A DNA stretch of 64,000 bases from Nocardia arthritidis (lineage in GTDB: Bacteria; Actinomycetota; Actinomycetes; Mycobacteriales; Mycobacteriaceae): NCBI RefSeq assembly GCF_011801145.1, contig NZ_CP046172.1:992001-1056000 (forward strand). Reading direction: 5' to 3'. Positions 38,101-44,500 of this stretch are shown here, in pieces. Under the pieces are notes generated by a model. That model had not been told where the DNA came from. It did not search any database and was given only the letters and a program-made list of their open reading frames with translations. Position 1 is the stretch's first letter; each line of letters opens with the position of its first letter. A program made the position numbers and the translations under genes.

Positions 38101-41100
38101 GCTGAACCGGCTCGCGCAGGAACATAATTCGACGCTGTTCATGGTGGTGCACGCGGCGCTCGCGGTGCTGCTCGCGCGGCTGTCCGGCACCAGGGATATC
38201 GCGATCGGCACGCCCGTCGCCGGGCGCGGTGAGACCGAACTCGACGATTTGGTCGGCATGTTCGTCAATACGCTGGTGTTGCGCAATGAGATTCGGCCGG
38301 GCGCGAGTTTCGCGGAGCTGCTCGGTGAGGTGCGCGGTACCGATGTCGAAGCGTTCGGTCACGCGGATCTGCCGTTCGAGCGGCTGGTGGAGCTTTTGGA
38401 TCCGGTGCGTTCGGCGGCGCGGCATCCGTTGTTCCAGGTGATGCTCGCCTTCCAGAATTTGGCGCAGACCTCGCTGGAGCTGCCCGGCCTCACCGTCGCC
38501 GGCATCGATCCCGGCGTGCCGCTCGCCAAGTTCGACCTGCAGCTGACCCTCGCGGAAAACGGGCAGGCGGAAGGTATTTCGGCGGTCTTCGGTTACGCGA
38601 CCGACCTCTTCGACGAATCGACCGTGCGGGATTTCGCGGATCGCTTCGGCCGGATCCTCGCCGCGGTCGCCACCGACGGTACCGTCGCGGTCGGCGATAT
38701 CGACCTGCTGGCACCGGGCGAGCGCGAACTCGTGCTGCGCGCGTGGAATTCGCGCGGCACCTGGGTGCCCGGCGTCACCCTGCCCGCACTGATCAACGAT
38801 CAGGTCTGGCGACAGCCCGACGCGCCTGCCATCCGCTACGGCGAAACCACCCTCACCTTCCGTGAGTTGTTGCGTCGGGCCAATCAGGTTGCGCGGGCAC
38901 TCATCGCGCAGGGCGCTGGCCCGGAAAAGCTGGTGGCCGTTGCGGTTGCGCGTACCGAGGAGTTGCCGGTGGCGCTGCTCGGTGTGTTGTTGAGTGGTGC
39001 GGCGTATCTGCCTATTGATTCCACGTATCCGGTACAACGTCTGGAGTTCATGCTGGCCGACGCCGCGCCGGTGTGTGTATTGACGACGACTGCGGAGCGG
39101 GACGCTGTTCCGGTCGGTGATCTGCCGGTGGTATTGCTCAGTGAGGCAACGGCGTTCGCCGACCGGCCGATCACCGACGCGGATCGGCTCGCACCGTTGC
39201 GTCCGGACAATCTGGCGTATGTCATTTACACCTCGGGTTCGACGGGTGTGCCCAAGGGCGTTGGCGTCGCGCACCGGAATGTCGTTGAGCTGTTCGCGAA
39301 CACCCAGCCGCTGTTCGGTTTCGACGAGACCGATGTGTGGACGTTGTTCCACTCGTTCGCATTCGATTTCTCGGTGTGGGAGTTGTGGTGCGCGCTGGCG
39401 CACGGCGGCAGCGTCGTTGTTGTCGACTATCTGACTTCGCGTTCCCCGGAGTTGTTCCGCGAGCTGCTGATCCGGGAACGGGTGACGGTGCTCAACCAGA
39501 CGCCGTCGGCGTTCTACCAACTGGCGGAGGCGGATCGGGCCGCGGACCCAGCTCGGCTGGCGCTGCGCTACGTCGTATTCGGCGGTGAGGCGTTGGATCC
39601 GCGGAAGCTGGAGCGCTGGTATGAGCGGCATCCGGTGGATCGGCCGCGGCTGGTGAACATGTACGGCATCACCGAGACCACCGTGCACGTGTCGTTCCTG
39701 CCGCTCGACGAGCAGGCAGCCGCGAGTTCGGCGAGCGTGATCGGCCGGGCCATCCCGGGTCTGGACGCCTACGTGCTCAACGACCGACTGCACCCCGTAC
39801 CCGTCGGCGTTCCCGGTGAAATCCAGGTTGTCGGTGCGCAGTTGTCGCGCGGCTACCTCGGCAGGCCGGGGCTTACCGCGACCCGGTTCGTGGCGAACCC
39901 GTTCGGTGCGCCCGGGTCTCGGATGTACCGCACCGGTGACATCGGCCGCTGGCACGACCGGAATCTGGAGTACGCGGGCCGCAGCGACCAGCAGGTGCAG
40001 CTGCGTGGTTTCCGCATCGAACTCGGCGAGATCGAGTCGGCGTTGCTGCGTTGCCCCGGCGTGGGCCAGTCGGTCGTGCTGGTCCGCAATGAGCCCGGCA
40101 CCGGCGACCGTCTCATCGGTTATGTTGTGCCAGCCGGGGATTCGGTGCTGGATTCGGTGGTTTTGCGTGATCAGGTTGCGCAGTTCTTGACCGGCTACAT
40201 GGTTCCGGACGCGATCGTCGTGCTGGACGCGCTGCCGTTGACCCCGAACGGCAAGCTGGACCGGAAGGCGCTGCCCGCACCGGAATTCGTCTCCGGCGCG
40301 AGCTATCGTGCGCCCGAGACCGAGACGGAGCAGGCGGTTGCCCAAGCCTTCGCTGATCTGCTCGACGTCGCGCAGGTCGGCCTGGACGATGACTTCTTCA
40401 GCCTCGGCGGCAATTCACTACTCGCCACCCGCGCCGTCGCCAGGCTGCGCGAAATGACCGGCGCCACCATCGGTGTGCAGTGGTTCTTCACCGATGCGAC
40501 GGTGGCGGGCCTCGCCGCACGGATCGATGCCGGATCGGTGGACGATGCGAATGCCGCACTCGGCGTGGTGTTGCCGATTCGTACCGGACCTGGAACCCCG
40601 CTGTTCTGCGTCCACCCGATGTACGGTTTGGCTTGGGCATATGCCGGACTCGCCGCTTACCTGCCAGCGGATCAGCCGATCTACGGCCTGCAGTCGCCCG
40701 CGCTCTCCGAGGTCGACTACCTGCCGGAATCGTTGGCGCAGTTGGCCGCCCGCTATGTCGCGGAGATCCGCGCGGTGCAGCCGGATGGGCCGTACCGGCT
40801 GCTCGGCTGGTCGCTCGGCGGTGTGCTCGCGCACGCCATCGCGACCGAATTGCGGTCGGCCGGTGCCCAAGTCGAGCTGCTCGCACTGCTCGACGCGTTC
40901 CCGGAGGCCGATGTCAGCGGGTTCCGCGCCGCGGTGCGCGGTGCGCTGGCCGAACTCGGCATCGGTGCGGATGTGCTTGCCGCGCAGGACGATATCGACG
41001 ACCTCTCGCCGGATGCGTTGGCCGCCTTGCACGCCATGATCCCGGCCGAGCTGGTCGCGCTGACGCCGGAGCGGTTGCGCCAGATCTACCGGAGTGCGGT

Positions 41101-41350
41101 CCGCTCTGCCGAGCTCATTGCCGGATACCAGCCGGGGGTATTCGACGGTGACATCGAATACTTCAGCGCGGAATTCGGCGATCCGACGGTGGACGGTCCG
41201 GATTCGCGTTCGGCGGCCGATTGGCGGCCCTATGTGACGGGGTTAATAGTCGATCGTCCAATTCCGGTCACACACGACAAAATGGTCACACCGGAGGCGT
41301 TGGAAGTGCTCGGACCTCAGCTATCCGACCTGGTCAGAGCGCTGAGCTGA
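29141..41350 (+). CDS. NRPS3: four-module peptide synthetase ending in Thr module and TE
   Basis: A 4069-residue NRPS. Approximate domains: A1 17-530, T1 (Ser 563), C1 621-1070 (HHIAADG near 747), A2 1080-1590, T2 (1624), C2 1681-2140 (HHIAGDG near 1817), A3 2153-2660, T3 (2697), C3 2754-3200 (HHISTDG near 2880), A4 3210-3720, T4 (3758), TE 3807-4067 (GWSLGG near 3888, acidic residue in LLDAF, His in THDKM). Pocket codes: A1 DALFVAGIM, A2 DVWDFILVS, A3 DLWHLILVS (all unassigned), A4 DFWNVGMVH (Thr). The first three modules parallel NRPS4; the last comes from the same stock as the Thr module of NRPS2. It starts without a C domain, so it can initiate alone or accept a chain from the terminal C of NRPS2. 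GGGAGA lies 7 nt before the ATG. Confidence 0.95.
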   Translation: MTRPARVRPARTRRPRVTTLPQLMATAVEVNPSGTAVVYADAAGAIGSLSYAELDERSTRLARLLIDRGIGPEDLVAVGIPRSIDSVVAVWAVAKTGAGFVPVDPNYPADRVEHMVKDSGAVLGLTVQRVHGELPGQVPWLSVDGDELARRLEQYPAEPVTYADRLRQLRAEHPAYVIYTSGSTGLPKGVVVTQAGLSSFCDEQRERYRVTNTSRTLHFASPSFDASVLELLLALGGSATMVVVAPTVYGGEELAGLLRREGVTHAFITPAALASIDPAGLDELRVVVAGGEACPPELVRRWALPGVREFFNGYGPTETTIMTNISAPLTPDVPVTIGGPIRAITEYVLDERLSPVPTGVVGELYITGAQLARGYHRQPALTALRFVANPFDPNGSRLYRTGDLVRWTADNELEYLGRNDFQVKIRGFRIELGEIDAVLAAHETVDFAVTVGHRLDSGATILAAYVHAAGGAVVDTAELTAFAERSLPAHMVPTAITVLDHIPLTPVGKLDRRALPAPRLQAKEFRVPDGLFEQLVADVFAELLGSAEPVGADDDFFELGGNSLIATQVAARLGAAIGARVPARVVFEAPTVAALAARLEPLKGAGGRRPLTSMPRPEHIPLSLAQQRMWFLNQFDTASAANNIPFAIRLTGALDVAALQAAVADVIERHETLRTVYPAVDGTGYQVILPAAQAIPDLTPQQVTTSELPGWLAAFALGGFDVAAEVPLRIALGQLDDAEYVLAVVVHHIAADGSSVGPLVRDLMLSYIARSSGVVPELPPLPVQYADYALWQREVLGDEGDPDSVAAAQIAYWRATLVGLPDRIDLPADRPRPAVASGRGAVFTFEIDGRIRTRLEELAQEAGASLFMVVHSAFAALLARLSGTADVAIGTPVAGRGEAELDDLIGMFVNTLVLRTAIDPARSFRELLADAKDIDLAAFSHAELPFERLVEVLDPVRSQAHHPLFQVALFFQNMDKPTLALPGLSAEAVEFDGAVAKFDLQLTITPQDDPAAGMSAMFTYATDLFDRATVAEFAARLRRILKAVAADPARPIGDIGLLSLVERDRIVYEWNDTRQRVAPELLLDGFRRAVAAHPEAVAIAYEGVELTYGEFDERVNRLARLLISQGVGAESLVGLAVRRSLDLVVGMYAIVTAGGAYVPLDPDHPAERIAHILDTARPAAVVTTTRDAVAVPEDVATLYIDALDTSGFDSTPVQPYELLRPVCAANPAYVIFTSGSTGKPKGVAVSHAAINNQITWMLAEYPLDSDDVYLQKTATTFDVSLWGYFMPLRVGAKLVVATHDGHRDPMYVAETIAAQRVTVTDFVPSMLTVFAAHTRPGSIPSLRDVFVIGEALPPETVTALQNVSDAAVHNLYGPTEAAVSVTYWPAEDATERTVPIGLPQWNTEVYVLDSRLRPVPIGVPGELYLAGDQLARGYVRRPDLTADRFVANPFTTGKRMYRTGDLVVWRTTPDNADGVLDYIGRTDFQVKFRGQRIELGEIETALLAQPSVSQAVALVAGSTLGDQLVAYAVPTPGAVIDPQVLRAAVSDVLPAYMVPATIVALDAFPLNPSGKLDRKALPEPSFEAKEFRAPATPVEEIVAGVFGEVLGLTRIGADDDFFALGGNSLIATQVVARIGAAIGGRVPVRALFETPTVAALAAAVESQVHGQRTIELGSIERPEQLPLSLAQRRMWFLNRFDQAEDGSSGAGSAAYNLPFALRLTGALDTDALAAALDDVVGRHEVLRTVYPETPDGPVQVVLPPQRVALNATPRPMAESEIAGAVYTLAATPFDVTEEVPLRVALYQIEGAADDYVLGVVVHHIAGDGSSMGPLVRDVMVAYAARTAGEAPSWAPLPVQYADYALWQRAVLGDESDADSIAAQQIAFWREQLADLPDLLELPTDRPRPAVATLAGARVDVSIDAQTHSGLVELARAHGATLFMVVHTALAVALARLSGSNDIAIGTPVAGRGERELDDLIGMFVNTVVFRTRYDGNATFAELLGKQRETDLQAFAHADIPFERLVEVLNPRRSTAHHPLFQVGLSFQNLARTALELPGLTVAKVDADLDVSQFDLHLIVADGYDEQGAPAGIGGFFTYATDLFDAQTVRGFAERLSRVLAAVVADADIRVGDIDVLDVEERDAVLFGWNDTERKVRTSTLAAVLDAAVAWAPNVTALVADLPDGGRAELSYAELDGQVNALARHLISLGVGPEARVALALRRSVDLIVAMYAVTKAGGAYVPVDPDQAAERTGHILESAAPVCVLTNADAAFDTDIAPVVRLEDLALQPDPRPIRDAERAVPLRTDNTAYVIFTSGSTGRPKGVAVTHAAILNQLLWKTAAFVLGPTDIVLLKTAATFDLSVWEFWSAVACGGRLVLATPDGHRDPAYLNELMAREAVTTLHVVPSMLDALVADARGLAAVDSLRRVLAIGEALPGTLAQRFRATKPRVALFNLYGPTEAAVSITSHRVTAADTASVPIGAPEWNCRVFVLDARLRPVPAGVSGELYLAGAQLARGYVGRAELTADRFVANPFEHGTRMYRTGDLVAWTADGELEYRGRTDFQVKVRGFRIELGEIEAALLARPDVAQAAVLARTDAHTGDRLVAYLVSPDPELDVAQLKSELAAALPSYMVPSAFVVLDALPLNVNGKLDRKALPEPEFEAQVYRAPSTPIEEIVATVYAEVLGVPQVGADDDFFALGGNSLLATQVAARLGAALDTRVPVRVLFEASTVAGLAVRAERHAGAGGRTALVAGPRPELIPLSLAQQRMWFLNQFDTGSAVYNIPVAIRLSGELDTAALELAVADLVARHEILRTTYPETADGPIQRIADTVPVRLPAVPTDAERVIDEVRDIVAAGFDVTTELPFRVALFELTPTEHVLVFVAHHISTDGWSLGPLTRDVMVAYAARSGGVAPGWATLPVQYADYSLWQRATLGSESDPESLISQQAAYWRTALAGLPEELALPADRPRPAVASYRGAALSFEIPAEVHVGLNRLAQEHNSTLFMVVHAALAVLLARLSGTRDIAIGTPVAGRGETELDDLVGMFVNTLVLRNEIRPGASFAELLGEVRGTDVEAFGHADLPFERLVELLDPVRSAARHPLFQVMLAFQNLAQTSLELPGLTVAGIDPGVPLAKFDLQLTLAENGQAEGISAVFGYATDLFDESTVRDFADRFGRILAAVATDGTVAVGDIDLLAPGERELVLRAWNSRGTWVPGVTLPALINDQVWRQPDAPAIRYGETTLTFRELLRRANQVARALIAQGAGPEKLVAVAVARTEELPVALLGVLLSGAAYLPIDSTYPVQRLEFMLADAAPVCVLTTTAERDAVPVGDLPVVLLSEATAFADRPITDADRLAPLRPDNLAYVIYTSGSTGVPKGVGVAHRNVVELFANTQPLFGFDETDVWTLFHSFAFDFSVWELWCALAHGGSVVVVDYLTSRSPELFRELLIRERVTVLNQTPSAFYQLAEADRAADPARLALRYVVFGGEALDPRKLERWYERHPVDRPRLVNMYGITETTVHVSFLPLDEQAAASSASVIGRAIPGLDAYVLNDRLHPVPVGVPGEIQVVGAQLSRGYLGRPGLTATRFVANPFGAPGSRMYRTGDIGRWHDRNLEYAGRSDQQVQLRGFRIELGEIESALLRCPGVGQSVVLVRNEPGTGDRLIGYVVPAGDSVLDSVVLRDQVAQFLTGYMVPDAIVVLDALPLTPNGKLDRKALPAPEFVSGASYRAPETETEQAVAQAFADLLDVAQVGLDDDFFSLGGNSLLATRAVARLREMTGATIGVQWFFTDATVAGLAARIDAGSVDDANAALGVVLPIRTGPGTPLFCVHPMYGLAWAYAGLAAYLPADQPIYGLQSPALSEVDYLPESLAQLAARYVAEIRAVQPDGPYRLLGWSLGGVLAHAIATELRSAGAQVELLALLDAFPEADVSGFRAAVRGALAELGIGADVLAAQDDIDDLSPDALAALHAMIPAELVALTPERLRQIYRSAVRSAELIAGYQPGVFDGDIEYFSAEFGDPTVDGPDSRSAADWRPYVTGLIVDRPIPVTHDKMVTPEALEVLGPQLSDLVRALS
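31952..32149 (+). repeat. 198-bp near-identical block, copy 1 (C1 of NRPS3)
   Basis: Covers [20 protein letters not shown] and the next 45 residues of the C-domain C-lobe. It aligns gap-free with 44393-44590 of NRPS4, with one mismatch seen by eye, and shows the TTG/GTT-rich codon style. Confidence 0.85.
32453..32648 (+). repeat. 196-bp near-identical block, copy 2 (A2 of NRPS3)
   Basis: Second copy of the 11231-11426 block; the flanking A-domain DNA up to about 33660 also remains highly similar to NRPS1 11590-12440. Confidence 0.85.
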
Positions 41351-41356
41351 GACGAA

Positions 41357-41393
41357 ATGCCTTGCCGAGCCGAATTGCGGTCCGGCAAGGCAT
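41357..41393 (+). terminator. Perfect hairpin after NRPS3
   Basis: An 11-bp perfect inverted repeat (41357-41367 ATGCCTTGCCG, 41383-41393 its complement) with a 15-nt loop, starting 6 nt after the NRPS3 stop codon. No U-tract follows, so it is either a U-less actinobacterial terminator or an mRNA-stabilising structure. It suggests that NRPS3 transcripts end here and NRPS4 has its own promoter. Confidence 0.55.
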
Positions 41394-41531
41394 AATCGCC
41401 CCCGGCACATGTTGGGGCATGCCCTGAATGCGTCATGGCGTAACGATGGGCACGCGTCCGCCCGATGATCCCCGCAAGCGGGGTTGATCGAGGCGAGTGT
41501 GTGGCGACAAGAGGCAGGGTGAGTTATCTCC

Positions 41532-41585
41532 ATGGTTCGGGTGGTCGGGCGGCGTAATCGAGTGCAGACAGTGGTACGCGCATGA
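41532..41585 (+). CDS. Possible 17-residue leader peptide overlapping NRPS4
   Basis: ATG at 41532 (in CATGGTTCGGG) opens [17 protein letters not shown], Arg/Val-rich, ending in a TGA that overlaps the NRPS4 ATG as ATGA (41582-41585). The segment 41511-41541 resembles 29050-29083 upstream of NRPS3. The NRPS4 ATG itself has no good ribosome-binding site, which would fit translational coupling. Unproven. Confidence 0.3.
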   Translation: MVRVVGRRNRVQTVVRA

Positions 41586-44500
41586 CTCGCCCGGCCCGGA
41601 TCCGACCATCCCGCACTCGTAGAGCGCATGTCACCACCCTGCCGCAGTTGATGGCCACCGCCGTAGAGGCGAATCCGGACGGCACCGCCATCGTCTACGC
41701 CGACGCGGCCGAGACCCTCGGCCGGTTGAGTTATGAGGAACTCGACGAGCGCTCGACCCAGTTGGCGCGGCTGCTCATCGCGCGCGGCATCGGCCCGGAA
41801 GATCTGGTGGCGGTTGGCATTCCGCGCTCGGTCGACGCGGTGATCGCGGTTTGGGCGGTGGCCAAGAGCGGCGCCGGTTTCGTGCCGGTGGATCCGCATT
41901 ACCCGGCCGAGCGGGTCGCCGACATGGTCGCCGATTCCGGTGTGGTGTTCGGGTTGACCATCGCCGCGGTGCGGGACGAACTACCCGGCCGGATCGACTG
42001 GTTGGCCATCGATACCGCCGAATATGCGCGGGAGTCGGCGGAATTCCCGGTCGATCCGGTCACCTACGTGGATCGGGTGCGACCGCTGCGGGCCGAACAT
42101 CCGGCATATGTCATCTACACCTCCGGTTCGACGGGCAAGCCGAAAGGCGTTGTCGTTACCCAGGCCGGTTTGGCGGGCTTCTGTGCCGAACAGCGCGAGC
42201 GCTACGGCGTGACGAGCGCTTCGCGCACTTTACATTTCGCGTCACCGTCGTTCGACGCATCGGTGCTGGAATTGCTGTTGGCGCTGGGCGGGGGCGCCAC
42301 CATGGTGATTGTCGCGCCGACCGTATTCGGCGGTGACGAATTGGCGGGACTGCTGCGGCGTGAGGGTGTGACGCATGCGTTCATCACTCCGGCGGCGTTG
42401 GCGTCGATAGATCCGGCCGGGCTCGATGACCTGCGGGTGGTGGTGGCGGGTGGTGAGGCGTGTCCGCCGGAGTTGGTGCGGCGCTGGGCTTTACCGGGTG
42501 TGCGTGAGTTCTTCAATGGTTACGGTCCTACCGAGACCACGATCATGACCAATATCAGCGCGCCGCTGCTGCCGGATGAACCGGTGACGATCGGCGGGCC
42601 GGTTCGCGGCGTCACCGAATATGTGTTGGATGAGCGGCTTTCGCCGGTGCCGACGGGCGTTGTCGGCGAACTGTACGTCGCGGGTGCGCAACTGGCCAGG
42701 GGATATCACGACCGGCGGGGGCTCACCGCAGCGCGTTTCGTGGCGAATCCGTTCGATGCCAATGGTTCTCGGCTGTATCGCACCGGTGATTTGGTGCGTT
42801 GGATCGCCGGTGATGAGTTGGAGTATTTGGGCCGTAATGATTTCCAGGTGAAGATCCGTGGTTTCCGGATCGAGCTGGGGGAGATCGATGCGGTGTTGGC
42901 CGCGCACGAGACGGTGGATTTCGCGGTGACCGTCGGGCACGAGCTCGATAGTGGCAGCACCATTCTCGTCTCCTACGTGCACGCCGCCCGCGGAATGGTC
43001 GCCGACGCCGCCGAATTGGCGGCGGTGGCCGAGCGCACGCTGCCCGCGCACATGGTGCCGACGGTCATCATGGTGCTCGACGAGATCCCGCTCACCCCGG
43101 TCGGGAAGCTGGATCGGGCCGCGCTGCCGGTGCCGCGGCTGCGTACCAAGACATTTCGCGCTCCGGTCGGCCCGCTGGAGGAGTTGGTCGCCGACAGCTT
43201 CACCGAACTGCTCGGGCCGGGTGCGCCGGTCGGCGCGGACGATGACTTCTTCGAACTCGGCGGCAATTCGCTGATCGCCACCCAGGTGGCGGCCCGGCTC
43301 GGCGCCGCCGTCGGGGCGCGGGTGCCCGCCCGACTGGTCTTCGAAACGCCGACCGTCGCCAGGCTGGCCGAGCGGCTCGAACCGCTGAAGGGCACCGGCG
43401 GGCGGCTCGCGCTGGCGCCGATGGAACGGCCCGAGCGCATCCCGCTCTCACTGGCACAGCAGCGGATGTGGTTCCTCAACCAGTTCGATACCGCCTCGGC
43501 CGCCAACAACATTCCGTTCGCCGTTCGCCTGTCCGGTGCGTTGGATGTGGGCGCACTACAGGCGGCCGTCGCCGATGTGATCGAGCGGCACGAGACGCTG
43601 CGCACGGTCTACCCGGCCGTCGACGGCACCGGCTACCAGGTGATTCTGCCCGCCGCGCAGGCCGTTCCGGATATCGCGCCCAAACCCGTTGCCGAGCACG
43701 AACTTCCGGAGTGGCTGCACGGGTTGGTGCGGGCCGGCTTCGACGTCTCCGCGGAGGTGCCGCTGCGCATCGCGCTCGCCGAGCTCGGGCCTGCCGATCA
43801 CGTGATCGTCGTGGTCGTGCACCACATCGCGGCCGATGGCGCGTCGGTCGCGCCGTTCGTCCGTGACCTGTTGCGCGCCTTCCTGTCCCGGCGCAACGGC
43901 GCGAAACCCGCGTGGGCGCCGCTGCCGGTGCAGTACGCGGACTATGCGCTGTGGCAGCGCGAGGCGCTCGGCGACGAAAAGGATCCGAATTCGCCCGCCG
44001 CCGCGCAGATCGGTTACTGGCGTGCGGCATTGGACGGCATTCCGGACCGGCTCGACCTGCCTGCGGACCGGCCGCGGCCTGCCGTCGCCTCCGGGCGCGG
44101 CGGGGTATTCGGTTTCGAATTCGACGCCGAGATCACCGCGCGCGTACGGATGCTCGCCCAGCGCACCGGCGCCACCGAATTCATGGTGGTGCACGGCGCT
44201 TTCGCGGCGCTGCTGGCCCGGCTGTCGGGTACCGCCGACATCACGATCGGTACGCCGGTGGCCGGTCGTGGTGAGGCCGAGCTGGACGATCTGATCGGCA
44301 TGTTCGTCAATACGCTTGTGCTGCGCTCGCGCATCGACCCCGGCGCCTCGTTCGAGCAGTTGCTCGCGGAGACCAAAGCGATCGATTTGGCGGCGTTTTC
44401 GCATGCGGAGTTGCCGTTCGAGCGGTTGGTCGAGGTGTTGGATCCGGTGCGTTCGCAGGCGCATCATCCGTTGTTTCAGGTGGCGTTGTTTTTCCAGAAT

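Noticed and set aside
41464..41490. Second small hairpin (CCCCG/CGGGG) upstream of NRPS4
   Set aside because: Only 5 bp with a 4-nt loop and mismatched flanks; too short to call in DNA of this GC content.
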